Below, in pieces: positions 27,106 through 36,625 of a stretch of DNA of 64,000 nucleotides (positions are counted from its first letter, which is position 1; each line of letters begins with the position of its first letter). Made by a program: the position numbers and the translations under genes. Location: the NCBI RefSeq assembly GCF_900167605.1, contig NZ_FUYH01000007.1, forward strand, positions 1-64,000, in the 5' to 3' direction. A model generated the notes under the pieces. It ran no database searches. It had not been told where the DNA came from and saw only the letters and a list, made by a program, of their open reading frames with translations. Source of the DNA: Caloramator quimbayensis. GTDB lineage: Bacteria; Bacillota; Clostridia; Clostridiales; Caloramatoraceae.

Positions 27106-28110
27106 TTGAATATAAGAGAAGAGTATGAAAAGATTGAAGAAAAAATATTATCTCCCTTAGGCTTTTTAAGCAAGAATTCTTCAGGAAGACAAAGAAATGA
27201 AGAAAAGTGCAATATCAGAACGGATTTTCAAAGGGATAGAGATAGAATAATTCATTCAAAGGCTTTTAGAAGGCTGAAACATAAAACACAAGTATTTATT
27301 GCTCCTGAAGGAGATCATTATAGGACACGTCTTACCCATACTCTTGAAGTATCACAAATTGCAAGAACCATGTCGAGAGCTATTAGATTAAACGAGGATT
27401 TAACAGAGGCAATTGCCCTAGGACATGATCTTGGTCATACTCCCTTTGGACATACAGGAGAAAAAGTATTAAACGATATAACATCCTGCGGATTTAAACA
27501 TAATGAACAAAGCCTTAGAGTTGTTGACTATCTCGAAGGCGGCAGCGGACTAAATCTTACATATGAAGTTAGAGACGGGATACTATGCCACTCAGGAAAT
27601 CTTGAAGCAAAAACAAATGAAGGGAAAATAGTTAAACTTGCAGATAAAATTGCATATATAAATCATGATATTGATGATGCTATAAGAGGCAGAGTTATAA
27701 CTTTAAATGATTTGCCTAAAGAATGCATTAAAGTTTTAGGATATACCCATTCTCAAAGAATTAACTCAATGATTACCTGTGTTATAGATTATGCTTTTAA
27801 ATATGGCGAAATTAAATTAACTGGTGAAATAGGAGAAGCAACTTGGGAGCTTAAAGATTATATGTTTAAAAACGTTTATATAGGTTCAAGTGCTAAAAAA
27901 GAAGAAGAAAAGGCTATGCATTGTGTTGAGGAACTATTTAATTATTATAGACATAAAACAGATAAAATGCCTGTTGAGTTTTATGAAAGAATAAAACAAT
28001 GGGGAGAAGAAAGAGTAGTATGTGATTATATTGCAGGTATGACAGATAGATATGCCCTTTCAGAATATATAAATCTATTTGTACCTATTCCTTATGGAAA
28101 AATATTTTAA
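27106..28110 (+). CDS. dgt: Deoxyguanosinetriphosphate triphosphohydrolase-like protein
   Basis: This is an HD-domain dNTP triphosphohydrolase that releases tripolyphosphate. The metal-binding histidines and aspartates are in RLTHTLEVSQIA (His) and ALGHDLGHTPFGHTGE (HD). The conserved SKAFRRLKHKTQVF precedes them. The 334 residues fit the shorter dGTPase class common in Firmicutes. I prefer TTG 27106 because GAGTGGTGATT precedes it at good spacing. GTG 27094 and 27097 lie in that site. In Clostridia this gene is commonly upstream of dnaG-rpoD. Confidence 0.9.
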   Translation: MNIREEYEKIEEKILSPLGFLSKNSSGRQRNEEKCNIRTDFQRDRDRIIHSKAFRRLKHKTQVFIAPEGDHYRTRLTHTLEVSQIARTMSRAIRLNEDLTEAIALGHDLGHTPFGHTGEKVLNDITSCGFKHNEQSLRVVDYLEGGSGLNLTYEVRDGILCHSGNLEAKTNEGKIVKLADKIAYINHDIDDAIRGRVITLNDLPKECIKVLGYTHSQRINSMITCVIDYAFKYGEIKLTGEIGEATWELKDYMFKNVYIGSSAKKEEEKAMHCVEELFNYYRHKTDKMPVEFYERIKQWGEERVVCDYIAGMTDRYALSEYINLFVPIPYGKIF

Positions 28111-28281
28111 AAAAAGGAATTTGAATGTTTATGTCGAATATTAATATTTTTGTGAGAATAAAATAATAATTTTTAAACTTTTATTAATACAAAGTTCAAA
28201 AATATAAACTGCAAAATGATTATAATTAAGAAGGATTTTTAAATATTATGTAGAAAATAATAATAAGTTTAGGGTGATGCT

Positions 28282-30066
28282 ATGGGACGAATTCCACAGA
28301 ATATAATCGAAAAAATAGTAGAAAGAAGCGATATAGTCGATGTAGTGTCGGAATTTGTTCCTTTAAGGAAAAGCGGACGAAATTACATGGGGGTTTGCCC
28401 TTTTCATAATGATAAAGGACCTTCTCTTAGCGTTTCTCAGGATAAGCAGCTTTTTCATTGCTTTGGCTGTGGAGCTTCAGGAAATGTAATTGGATTTATA
28501 ATGAGAATTAAAAACATAGAATATATAGATGCAATTGCGTATCTTGCGGATAGGGCAAATGTTACAATTGAGTTTTCAGATAATGATAGAAAAACTGATG
28601 AAGAAAATAAAGTTAAGGATGAGATATTTAAGGCTAATATTGAAGCAGCGAGACTTTATTTTAGCAATTTAAAAAAAAGCAAAAGAGCTTATGAATATTT
28701 AAAGAAAAGGAATGTTGATGATACTATAATTTTAAAATTTGGTCTTGGATATAGCATTGAAAGTTATAATTTCATATATAATAATCTAAGAAATAAAGGA
28801 TTTAGTGAAGAAATACTATTAAAAGCAGGCTTAATAATAAAAGGACAGAAAGGATATTATGACAGATTTAGAAATAGAATAATGTTCCCTGTAATTGATA
28901 TAAAAGGGAGAATCATAGGTTTTGGAGGAAGAGTTCTTGATGATTCAAAACCTAAGTATCTCAACTCACCGGAGACTCCGGTATTTAAAAAGGGAACGAA
29001 TTTATACGGTTTAAATCTTGCAGCTAAGCAGCCTTCAATAGAAAATATTATTATTGTAGAAGGTTATATGGACTGCATTTCCCTTCATCAGTATGGGGTA
29101 AATAATGCTGTAGCTTCACTGGGGACTTCATTAACATTAGAGCAGGCAAAATTATTAAAGAGATATTCTAAAGATATTTTCATTTGTTATGATGCAGATA
29201 CTGCAGGACAGGCTGCAACTTTAAGGGGACTTTCGATTTTAGAATCTGCTGGATGTGAGGTCAAAATTATTGAAATTCCAAAGGGAAAGGATCCTGATGA
29301 ATTTATTAAAAATTATGGCGTTGAAGAATTCAAAAATCTTATGAAAAATGCTCTTCCAGTGCTCGAATATAGAATACAAAAGGCTAAAAATGGAAAAGAT
29401 TTAAAGGATATTAAACAAAAGAGCCTATTTATAAATGAAGTAGCCAACATTTTAAGTGAAGTCGATAATCCAATAGATGTTCAGCTTTTTGCAGCAAAGG
29501 TTTTTGATGAAACAGGCATTGCAGTACAAAGCATACTTGAGCAGATTAAAAAATTAAAGAATAAAAAATCTAATAATGAGAATAACAAGAATAATAGGAG
29601 AGATAATATTGTAAATGGTAATATTTATAATGTTGAGCCGGCATATAAAAAAGCAGAAAGGCTTATTTTAAATTTATGCCTTAAGGATTCAGAGCTATTT
29701 AGATTTATCAGTAAAAGAATAAAACCTGAAGAATTTATAACTGATGAATATAAGATATCTGCTGAATATATATTTGAAAAATGCAGCAATGAAGAAAAAA
29801 TCGATGCTAATGAACTGCTTTTAAAATTTGAAAACAATGATGATATCAGTAACATATCTTCTATTTTTATAGAGTATGAATTTAATGAAGACTTATTTAA
29901 GCTATCAGAAGATTTAATAAAAACTATACGTAGGCATAAGCTTGAAAGCATGATAAATGATTTGAATGCTGATATAAAAAAATATGAGGAAGCTAATGAT
30001 ATAGAAAAATCTGCTGCTTTATTTCAAGAATTAATTAAACTTAGAAAACAGCTAAATCTATTGTAA
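28282..30066 (+). CDS. dnaG: DNA primase DnaG
   Basis: DnaG makes RNA primers for replication. The CHC2 zinc finger uses CPFH and CFGCG (about residues 40-64). The TOPRIM core follows with [14 protein letters not shown] and [11 protein letters not shown] (about residues 260-310). A low-complexity Lys/Asn-rich linker (about 430-450) leads to the helicase-binding C-terminal domain. At 594 residues it is normal for Gram-positives. It is part of the dnaG-rpoD macromolecular synthesis unit. rpsU, which joins that operon in proteobacteria, is 16 kb upstream here. Confidence 0.97.
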   Translation: MGRIPQNIIEKIVERSDIVDVVSEFVPLRKSGRNYMGVCPFHNDKGPSLSVSQDKQLFHCFGCGASGNVIGFIMRIKNIEYIDAIAYLADRANVTIEFSDNDRKTDEENKVKDEIFKANIEAARLYFSNLKKSKRAYEYLKKRNVDDTIILKFGLGYSIESYNFIYNNLRNKGFSEEILLKAGLIIKGQKGYYDRFRNRIMFPVIDIKGRIIGFGGRVLDDSKPKYLNSPETPVFKKGTNLYGLNLAAKQPSIENIIIVEGYMDCISLHQYGVNNAVASLGTSLTLEQAKLLKRYSKDIFICYDADTAGQAATLRGLSILESAGCEVKIIEIPKGKDPDEFIKNYGVEEFKNLMKNALPVLEYRIQKAKNGKDLKDIKQKSLFINEVANILSEVDNPIDVQLFAAKVFDETGIAVQSILEQIKKLKNKKSNNENNKNNRRDNIVNGNIYNVEPAYKKAERLILNLCLKDSELFRFISKRIKPEEFITDEYKISAEYIFEKCSNEEKIDANELLLKFENNDDISNISSIFIEYEFNEDLFKLSEDLIKTIRRHKLESMINDLNADIKKYEEANDIEKSAALFQELIKLRKQLNLL

Positions 30067-30089
30067 TCCTTTTGAGGGAGGTTGTACGA

Positions 30090-31169
30090 TTGAAAAAAGA
30101 AGCCAACAATGCGAAGATGAATATCGTAAAACAGTTAATTGACAAGGGAAGAAAGGCAGGAATATTGACATATAAGGAAATCATGGATGCTTTAGAGGAT
30201 GTAGATATATCTCCTGAGCAGATTGAAAAAGTATATGAAATTCTCGAGTCTATGAATATTGAAGTAATTAATGATGAAGAGGATTTTAACCCTGAACAGA
30301 TTCTCGAAGAAGATCTCGATTTAACTCTGCCTGAGGGTATAAGCATAGATGATCCTGTAAGGATGTATCTAAAGGAGATAGGTAAAGTTCCTCTGCTTTC
30401 AGCAGAAGAAGAAATTGAGCTTGCAAAAAGAATAGAGCAGGGAGATCAGGAAGCAAAGAAAAAACTTGCAGAGGCAAATTTAAGGCTCGTTGTAAGCATA
30501 GCAAAGCGCTATGTAGGAAGAGGGATGCTGTTTTTAGATTTAATTCAAGAAGGAAACCTCGGGCTTTTAAAGGCAGTTGAAAAGTTTGATTTCAGCAAGG
30601 GATTCAAGTTTTCAACCTATGCAACTTGGTGGATAAGACAGGCAATAACAAGGGCTATTGCAGATCAGGCAAGAACTATAAGAATACCGGTTCATATGGT
30701 TGAAACAATAAATAAGCTTATAAGAGTTTCAAGAAATCTCCTTCAGGAATTAGGAAGAGAGCCTTCTGCTGAAGAGATTGCAAAGGAAATGAATATGGAA
30801 GTTGAAAAGGTCAGGGAGATAATGAAAATTGCTCAGGAACCTGTATCCCTTGAAACTCCGATTGGTGAGGAAGAAGACAGCCATCTTGGAGATTTTATTC
30901 CGGATGAAGATGCACCGGCCCCGGCTGAAGCGGCGGCTTATACTATGCTCAAAGAACAGCTTATGGATGTTCTTGATACGTTAACTCCGAGGGAAGAGAA
31001 GGTTTTAAGACTTCGCTTTGGACTTGACGACGGCCGTGCAAGAACCCTTGAAGAGGTAGGAAAGGAATTTAAAGTAACAAGGGAAAGAATAAGGCAGATA
31101 GAGGCTAAAGCTTTAAGAAAGCTGAGACATCCAAGCAGAAGCAAAAAACTTAAGGATTATCTCGATTAA
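30090..31169 (+). CDS. rpoD: Primary sigma factor RpoD (SigA)
   Basis: This is the housekeeping sigma-70. A short region 1.1 precedes [21 protein letters not shown] (region 1.2). Region 2 contains [20 protein letters not shown] (-10 recognition). Region 4.2 contains [20 protein letters not shown] (-35 recognition). I choose TTG 30090, which has GAGGGAGGT at ideal spacing and gives [19 protein letters not shown] 30072 lies upstream of that site. The product has 359 residues. It is separated from dnaG by 23 bases. Confidence 0.97.
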   Translation: MKKEANNAKMNIVKQLIDKGRKAGILTYKEIMDALEDVDISPEQIEKVYEILESMNIEVINDEEDFNPEQILEEDLDLTLPEGISIDDPVRMYLKEIGKVPLLSAEEEIELAKRIEQGDQEAKKKLAEANLRLVVSIAKRYVGRGMLFLDLIQEGNLGLLKAVEKFDFSKGFKFSTYATWWIRQAITRAIADQARTIRIPVHMVETINKLIRVSRNLLQELGREPSAEEIAKEMNMEVEKVREIMKIAQEPVSLETPIGEEEDSHLGDFIPDEDAPAPAEAAAYTMLKEQLMDVLDTLTPREEKVLRLRFGLDDGRARTLEEVGKEFKVTRERIRQIEAKALRKLRHPSRSKKLKDYLD

Positions 31170-31175
31170 ATTTAA

Positions 31176-31204
31176 TTTAAGGCTTACATTATGTAAGCCT
31201 TAAA
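31176..31204 (+). terminator. Inverted repeat after rpoD, possible terminator
   Basis: TTTAAGGCTTAC and GTAAGCCTTAAA form a 12-bp stem around ATTAT. No continuous T-run follows, so termination may be partial and let transcripts continue into the HAD gene. Confidence 0.5.
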
Positions 31205-31232
31205 TATTGCTGTTTTAAAGGGAGGCATTAAT

Positions 31233-31970
31233 ATGATAAACACTATATTGTTTGATCTTGATGGAACGCTTCTTCCATATAAATGGGAAGATTTTGAAAA
31301 AGAATATTTTAAAAAAGTAGTATATAAGCTAAAGGATATATTAAAACCCGAAGAGACAATAAAATATCTATGGGAATCCACTATGGAAATGATAATTAAT
31401 ACTGATTGTCAAAAGACAAATAAAGAAGTGTTCATGGATAAGTTTACAAAACTATCCCAAAAAGATAAAGATAATTTACAAAATATATTTGATGATTTTT
31501 ATGAAAACGAGTATAAAACACTTTCAGCTATCTTTACTCCCTCTGAGTATGTAACTGATTCAATAAAAATATTAAAAGAAAAGGGATATACATTAGTTGT
31601 TGCAACTAATCCTGTGTTTCCAGAAAGTGCACTGCTGCAGAGAGTAAACTGGGCTGGTCTTGATGATAAGGATTTTATATTAATAACAAGTTTTGAAAGA
31701 ATGCATTTTTGCAAACCCAATATAAAATACTATGAGGAGATACTGAAAATAATAGATAAAAATCCCCATGAATGTATGATGATAGGCAATGATGTTGAAG
31801 AAGATATAGTCGCAGGCAAATTAGGAATTAAAACCTTTTTAGTTACTGATTATATGATAAATAAAAACAACATCAAAACAGATGCTGATTATATTGGTGA
31901 TTATAAAGATTTGAATAGTTTTATTAGAAATCTTCCAATAATTAATAATGATAATGCAGCTGCAAAGTAA
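31233..31970 (+). CDS. HAD-superfamily hydrolase
   Basis: Motif I FDLDGTLL (residues 7-14) holds the nucleophile Asp. VVATNP is motif II, KPNIKYYEE carries the motif III Lys, and GNDVEEDIVAGKLG is motif IV. A helical cap domain sits between motifs I and II. The substrate cannot be told from sequence, but phosphatases of small metabolites are common in this family. GGGAGG precedes the ATG. It lies between rpoD and trmK, so it may be cotranscribed. Confidence 0.85.
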   Translation: MINTILFDLDGTLLPYKWEDFEKEYFKKVVYKLKDILKPEETIKYLWESTMEMIINTDCQKTNKEVFMDKFTKLSQKDKDNLQNIFDDFYENEYKTLSAIFTPSEYVTDSIKILKEKGYTLVVATNPVFPESALLQRVNWAGLDDKDFILITSFERMHFCKPNIKYYEEILKIIDKNPHECMMIGNDVEEDIVAGKLGIKTFLVTDYMINKNNIKTDADYIGDYKDLNSFIRNLPIINNDNAAAK

Positions 31971-31988
31971 TGTTTTCAGGAGGAATAT

Positions 31989-32672
31989 ATGAAACTGTCA
32001 AGTAGACTGAGTAGTATTGTAAATATGATTCCAAAATGCAATTGTCTATCAGATATCGGAACAGATCATGGTTTTATACCGATTTATACAGTTTTAAATG
32101 ACATATGTGAAAGGGCCATAGCTTCAGATATAAAAGAAGGCCCTTTAAAAACAGCAAAAAAGAACATAGAATATTATGGACTTCAAGAAAAAATCGAATT
32201 AAGGAAAGGCTCAGGACTTAAGGTTTTAAAAAAAGGTGAGGCCGATGTAATAGTAATTGCAGGCATGGGAGGATATACTATAAGTTCATTGATTGACGAG
32301 GGAATTGAAATTGCTAAAAGTGCTGAGCATATTATATTTCAGCCGGCAAAATATCCTGAAGTTTTAAGAAAATATCTTTTATCATCAGGATTTAAAATCT
32401 ATGACGAAGAACTTGTTAAGGAGGACAATAAGTATTATCATATAATTAGAGCATCAGAAGGCATAATGAATACCTATGAAAGAGAAGCAGATTATTATAT
32501 AGGATTAAAACTTATAGAAAAGAGGCACCCCCTCTTAAAGGATTATATAGATTTTAAAATTGAAGAGTTTAATAAAATACTTAAAGAGTTATCTATAGAA
32601 AATCAAAACAGCAGATATATTGAAGTTAAAAATCTTATAAAGGAATTTGAGGATGTGATAAAATGCCTGTAA
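31989..32672 (+). CDS. trmK: tRNA (adenine22-N1)-methyltransferase TrmK
   Basis: This SAM-dependent enzyme makes m1A22 in bacterial tRNAs. The family signature SDIGTDHGFIPIY (about residues 20-32) includes motif I. VIAGMGGYTI and FQPAKYPEVLR are also typical. A coiled C-terminal part is present. Its 227 residues match B. subtilis YqfN. It overlaps the next gene by ten bases, as in the Bacillus trmK-yqfO pair. Confidence 0.94.
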   Translation: MKLSSRLSSIVNMIPKCNCLSDIGTDHGFIPIYTVLNDICERAIASDIKEGPLKTAKKNIEYYGLQEKIELRKGSGLKVLKKGEADVIVIAGMGGYTISSLIDEGIEIAKSAEHIIFQPAKYPEVLRKYLLSSGFKIYDEELVKEDNKYYHIIRASEGIMNTYEREADYYIGLKLIEKRHPLLKDYIDFKIEEFNKILKELSIENQNSRYIEVKNLIKEFEDVIKCL

Positions 32673-33763
32673 TTTGTAAAGATTTAATAAATAAAATAGA
32701 AGAAAAGTATCCATTAGAGTTTGCGGAGGACTATGACAATTGTGGGCTGCTTATTGGAAAATTTGAAAAAGTTATAAATAAAATATTGGTATGTCTTGAG
32801 GTTAACCTTGAAGTTGCTAAAGAAGCGAAAGAAAACGGGGCAGATATGATAATATCCCATCATCCTCTTATATTTAAGCCTATAAAAAGAATTACTGATG
32901 ACAATTATATTTCAAGAATAATTGAAATTTTAATTAAGAACGATATTAATTTGTACGCTTTGCATACGAATTTTGATAATTCTATAGATGGAATGAATTT
33001 CGCAATAGGCAGTATGCTTTCTCTTAAGAATGTAGAATTTCTTTCAGCAAATAAAGCCCAAGAACTTTATAAAATAGCAGTATATGTTCCTAAATCTCAT
33101 GAAAAAGAAGTAAGAGAAGCTTTATTTAGCGCAGACTGCGGGCATATAGGAAATTACAGCAGCTGTTCTTTTAATACAAATGGTATTGGAACTTTTATGC
33201 CTCTTGAGGGGACTTCACCATATATAGGACAGATAAATAAAATGGAATATGTTGATGAGGTTAAAATCGAAACTATAGTTAGAAAAAATGATATTAAAAA
33301 GGCTGTAGAAAATATGATTAAGGCACATCCCTATGAGGAAGTTGCCTATGATATTTATAAGCTTGAAAACAAATTATATCAGGGGTCAGGCATAGCTGGA
33401 GAGATTGATGTAGAAATGGGATTTATTGATTTTTGCAGTTATGTAAAAGAAAGACTGAACATACCCTATTTAAATGTTTCTGGAGATAAGAATAAGAAGA
33501 TTAAAAAAATAGCTGTTGTTGGAGGAGCAGGATTTCAGTTTTATAAAGATGCAATCAAAAAAAAGTGCGATGTTCTTTTGACTGGCGATGTAAAACATCA
33601 TGAAGCGATGGAAGCATATTGTGAAGGTCTTAATATAATTGATGGAGGACATTATTTTACAGAAGCTGCTGCTTTCCCATATATTTTAAATTATATTAAA
33701 TCTTCCTTTGAAGTTGATTGTATAATGTCAAAAATCAATACTAATCCGTTTTATAGGGCGTAA
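32663..33763 (+). CDS. Nif3-like dinuclear metal center protein (YqfO type)
   Basis: The Nif3 family forms hexamers with two metals per active site. Metal-ligand segments are SHHPLIFKP (about residue 66), ALHTNFD (about 98), and near the C-terminus GDVKHHEA and DGGHYFTE. The middle insertion (about residues 130-235) is the PII-like domain of the long YqfO class, consistent with 366 residues. Its biochemical function is not settled, and some members have been proposed as GTP cyclohydrolase or hydrolase. It is coupled to trmK. Confidence 0.9.
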   Translation: MPVICKDLINKIEEKYPLEFAEDYDNCGLLIGKFEKVINKILVCLEVNLEVAKEAKENGADMIISHHPLIFKPIKRITDDNYISRIIEILIKNDINLYALHTNFDNSIDGMNFAIGSMLSLKNVEFLSANKAQELYKIAVYVPKSHEKEVREALFSADCGHIGNYSSCSFNTNGIGTFMPLEGTSPYIGQINKMEYVDEVKIETIVRKNDIKKAVENMIKAHPYEEVAYDIYKLENKLYQGSGIAGEIDVEMGFIDFCSYVKERLNIPYLNVSGDKNKKIKKIAVVGGAGFQFYKDAIKKKCDVLLTGDVKHHEAMEAYCEGLNIIDGGHYFTEAAAFPYILNYIKSSFEVDCIMSKINTNPFYRA

Positions 33764-33793
33764 AAATCGTTATAGATTTTTATGCCTTTTTTT
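33757..33793 (+). terminator. Rho-independent terminator after the Nif3-like gene
   Basis: GGCGTAAAAATC pairs with GATTTTTATGCC (one G-U pair), loop GTTATA, then seven T. The left arm includes the last codons and stop of the gene. Confidence 0.85.
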
Positions 33794-33820
33794 ATAAAAA
33801 TATTATGGAGGGTGATAAGC

Positions 33821-34522
33821 ATGGATATTGATTTACTATTTGAGATTTCAAAAATTGATGATGAAATTAAATCCCTTGAAAAAAATAAAAATATCAAAGA
33901 TATGGCAATAAAAATTAGAAAATATAGGGAGGATTATGAGAAATATAAAAAGGAATATGATGAAATAAGCAGGGATATAAAGGAAATAGAAGATTCAATT
34001 AATGATATAACAAAGGATATTGAAAGTATAAACTCTGATATTAAAATAATTGAAAACAAACTTTATTCTACGAGCAATCTTAAAACGATAGATGTATGGC
34101 AGAAATCATTGGAACAAAAGAAATATGAAGTATGCAAAAAGGAAGAAGAAGTTTATAACATTTTGGAAAGATTAGATAAAATTAAAAAGGATAAAGAAAA
34201 TATTCTAAATAAGGCAAAGGAACTAAAAGACAGCTACAATTTTCTCAGAGAAGAATATATTAAGGCTACAAATGAAATAAATATAAGAGTGAAGGAATTA
34301 AATGAAAAAAGAGAATTGCTTATGAAAGAGATTGACGATTTGATAGTTGAAGAATATGAAAAGATAAAAAATGTTAAAGGATATGGAATGCGTGCTTTAA
34401 AAGATGAAATATGTTCTGGTTGCGGAATAGACGTTCCTACTGTTATAATAAGTGAAGCAAGGAATAAAAGAAAGATTACAAAATGTCCTCATTGCGGAGT
34501 AATATTATATGTTATAGATTAG
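33821..34522 (+). CDS. C4-type zinc-ribbon coiled-coil protein (DUF164)
   Basis: Residues 1-180 are almost entirely Lys/Glu/Ile-rich coiled coil. The C-terminal zinc ribbon has CSGCG and CPHCG (about residues 200-226). This matches the bacterial zf-RING_7/DUF164 family. Its role is poorly defined, and nucleic acid or ribosome association is suggested for relatives. I place the start at ATG 33821, directly after GGAGGGTGAT. The ATG at 33782 lies in the preceding terminator. The product has 233 residues. Confidence 0.88.
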   Translation: MDIDLLFEISKIDDEIKSLEKNKNIKDMAIKIRKYREDYEKYKKEYDEISRDIKEIEDSINDITKDIESINSDIKIIENKLYSTSNLKTIDVWQKSLEQKKYEVCKKEEEVYNILERLDKIKKDKENILNKAKELKDSYNFLREEYIKATNEINIRVKELNEKRELLMKEIDDLIVEEYEKIKNVKGYGMRALKDEICSGCGIDVPTVIISEARNKRKITKCPHCGVILYVID

Positions 34523-34561
34523 TTTAAGGTATTATATGCTAAAAAATATAGTAATTATATA

Positions 34562-34590
34562 TTTACTTTTTATTAAAAATGTTATATCAT
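34562..34590 (+). promoter_or_regulatory. Sigma-A promoter of rnpB
   Basis: TTTACT (34562-34567), a 17-base spacer and TATCAT (34585-34590). Transcription from here would give a leader of about 70 bases before the mature RNase P RNA, with a small GAAG/CTTC hairpin. Confidence 0.55.
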
Positions 34591-34667
34591 TTAACTGTTC
34601 AGCGACAGAAGCCGACAACTTCTTTAAGTTAGGATAATTCGCAAACTATGAATAAAATAAAAACTTA

Positions 34668-35040
34668 ATATTGAGTAAGCCAGATGGTCGCTGCCGCGTA
34701 TGCGGGAGAGGAAAGTCCGAGCTCCATAGGGCAGGGTGCCGGGTAACCCCCGGTGGAGGCGACTCTAAGGAAAGTGCAACAGAGATATACCGCCAGAATC
34801 AGCTTTGTCTGATGAGCGCAGCTTTGCTGCCTGGTAAGGGTGGAAAGGTGAGGTAAGAGCTCACCAGCACACTGGCGACAGTGTGGCTCTGTAAACCCCA
34901 CCTGGAGCAAGACCAAATAGGAAAGCATTTTACGCTGGCCCGGCGTGCTTTCGGGTAAGGTTGCTTGAGCTGTCTGGTAACAGGCAGCCTAGATAGATGA
35001 CCGTCAAATACAGAACTCGGCTTATAGACTTACTCAATTA
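34668..35040 (+). ncRNA. rnpB: RNase P RNA
   Basis: This is the catalytic RNA of RNase P, which matures tRNA 5' ends. The universal core blocks are present in order: GAGGAAAGTCCGAGCTCC near 34707, ACAGAGATATACCGCC near 34779, and the 3' block AGATAGATGACCG...ACAGAACTCGGCTTA near 34991-35024. Helix P1 is formed by ATTGAGTAAG (34670-34679) and CTTACTCAAT (35029-35038). The mature ends are inferred from P1. Short open frames here are not genes. A terminator follows 12 bases later. Confidence 0.97.
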
Positions 35041-35051
35041 TTTTGCATTAT

Positions 35052-35078
35052 ACACTACGTTTATTCGTAGTGTTTTTT
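35052..35078 (+). terminator. Terminator of rnpB
   Basis: ACACTACG, loop TTTATT, CGTAGTGT followed by TTTTT. Perfect 8-bp stem. Confidence 0.9.
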
Positions 35079-35127
35079 GCTTTTTTGTAAACATATTTCC
35101 AATGCAAATGCAATTTTTAAATTAATT

Positions 35128-35136
35128 TGATATAAT
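35128..35136 (+). promoter_or_regulatory. Extended -10 promoter of the DedA-PAP2 gene
   Basis: TGATATAAT gives an extended -10 (TG at 35128, TATAAT at 35131-35136). The -35 region is poor. The ribosome binding site AGGAGGTGAT follows within five bases, so the leader is very short. Confidence 0.45.
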
Positions 35137-35154
35137 TATTAGGAGGTGATTTTA

Positions 35155-36459
35155 TTGAACGGATTTTTAAACCGCTTTGTTGAATTAGTTCAATCCTATG
35201 GAATTATAGGGCTTATATCTTTATCCTTTGCTGAATCATCCTTTTTCCCTATACCTCCTGATGTTCTTTTGCTTCCAATGGCTTTTATGAATAGAAGCCT
35301 TGCTATATTGTATGCCCTGTTAACTACTTTATCATCAACTCTTGGGGGGATTTTTGGACATTTTCTTGGAAGGAAATTCGGTAAACCTTTACTTAAAAAG
35401 CTCTTTAAAGAAGATAAAATAGAAAAGGTTGAAAATTATTTTAATAAATATGGGGGATGGGCAGTTGGAATAGCAGGTTTTACTCCTATACCTTATAAAA
35501 TATTTACAATATCAGCAGGTGCCTTTGGAGTAAGACTTTCAATATTTACAGTATCTTCTCTTATTGGAAGAGGTGCCAGATTTTTTCTTGAAGGTTTAAT
35601 AATTTTCTTTTTCGGCGATACTGCTAAATTTTATTTAACTAATTATTTTGAAATAATAACCATATCCTTAACCCTTTTTATAGCTTTGATTTACTATATC
35701 GTGAGAAAAGTTAGCAAGGGCAAAAACCCTTTATATATGGTTATTGTAAAAAGAATTAAAAGAATAATGGATGCTGTAAGCAGGCTTCATAAAAGATATA
35801 AAAAATATGACGAGGCAGCTTTTATATTATACACCTCAATATCAATTTCATTTATTATGCTTTTTTCTTTTTTAGAGCTATCAGATGATTACTTTGAAAG
35901 AGGAAGCTGGGCATTTGATATTAAAATAATGGACATGGTTTTAAGAAACAGAAACCAGATATTAAATAAATTCTTTATAGCAATAACATCAATAGGAAAT
36001 TTTAATTGCATGTTTATATTAACTATAGCAGTAATGATAATACTTGCTTATAAAAATAGAAAAAAATTATCCTTATATTTTGCAATAAACACAACAGGTG
36101 TTTGGATTTTTAATGAATTGCTAAAGATTATATTTAAAAGAACAAGGCCAACAGGATTAAATATTATAAAGGTTAGAGGATACAGCTTCCCAAGTGGACA
36201 TGCAATGATATTTTTATGCTGGAGCATTATCCTTATATATATACTTTATATAATTAAATTAAAAAAAGAAAAATTCTATCTTTATTCAATTGTTTTAATA
36301 ATAATATCTTTTGCTGTTGGAATCAGCAGAATATATTTAGGAGTACATTATCCGAGTGATGTTGTTGCCGGGTGGATTTCAGGAATGCTTTGGGCATCAA
36401 GCAGCATAGCGATTCATAGAATGCTTATGTATAAAGGTGAGTTTAAATATAAAAAATAA
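35155..36459 (+). CDS. DedA-family membrane protein fused to PAP2 phosphatase
   Basis: Residues 1-190 are a DedA (SNARE-associated) domain: ESSFFPIPPDVLLLP, then the GxFxG-like FTPIPYKIFTISAGAFG. DedA proteins flip undecaprenyl phosphate or other lipids across the membrane. Residues 215-434 are a multi-helix PAP2 domain with KRTRPTG, SFPSGHAM and SRIYLGVHYPSDVVAGW, so all three catalytic motifs are intact. The fusion would couple flipping and dephosphorylation of a polyprenyl phosphate, which is an inference. TTG 35155 is chosen because AGGAGGTGAT precedes it. Confidence 0.9.
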   Translation: MNGFLNRFVELVQSYGIIGLISLSFAESSFFPIPPDVLLLPMAFMNRSLAILYALLTTLSSTLGGIFGHFLGRKFGKPLLKKLFKEDKIEKVENYFNKYGGWAVGIAGFTPIPYKIFTISAGAFGVRLSIFTVSSLIGRGARFFLEGLIIFFFGDTAKFYLTNYFEIITISLTLFIALIYYIVRKVSKGKNPLYMVIVKRIKRIMDAVSRLHKRYKKYDEAAFILYTSISISFIMLFSFLELSDDYFERGSWAFDIKIMDMVLRNRNQILNKFFIAITSIGNFNCMFILTIAVMIILAYKNRKKLSLYFAINTTGVWIFNELLKIIFKRTRPTGLNIIKVRGYSFPSGHAMIFLCWSIILIYILYIIKLKKEKFYLYSIVLIIISFAVGISRIYLGVHYPSDVVAGWISGMLWASSSIAIHRMLMYKGEFKYKK

Positions 36460-36480
36460 TTAAATTTAAATATTTTTAAT

Positions 36481-36515
36481 ACCTGACAAGATAAATCTTG
36501 CAGGTTTTTATTTTT
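36481..36515 (+). terminator. Terminator after the DedA-PAP2 gene
   Basis: ACCTG and CAAGAT (one bulged A) pair with ATCTTG and CAGGT, followed by TTTTATTTTT. Confidence 0.8.
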
Positions 36516-36540
36516 ATCCTTAAAAATGTTATGCTAAAGC

Positions 36541-36567
36541 TAAATTTTTTTTGATTTCGACCGAAAT
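36541..36567 (+). promoter_or_regulatory. Sigma-D (FliA) type promoter before the chemotaxis operon
   Basis: TAAA (36541-36544), 15 bases, ACCGAAAT (36560-36567), close to the Gram-positive sigma-D consensus TAAA-N15-GCCGATAT. It places the FapA-che-fli operon at least partly under the flagellar sigma factor. Confidence 0.75.
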
Positions 36568-36596
36568 ATACATATATATAGAAAAATTTATATTTC

Positions 36597-36605
36597 TGTT
36601 ATAAT
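36597..36605 (+). promoter_or_regulatory. Possible extended -10 sigma-A promoter before the FapA gene
   Basis: TGTTATAAT gives TG plus TATAAT at 36600-36605, about 20 bases before the ATG. It may provide sigma-D independent expression of the chemotaxis operon. Confidence 0.4.
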
Positions 36606-36625
36606 ATAAAAATAGGGGGGGTAAT

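Noticed and set aside
34665-34928. Open frames on both strands over the RNase P RNA
   Set aside because: They lie entirely inside the conserved RNase P RNA core, lack ribosome binding sites and show no protein family.
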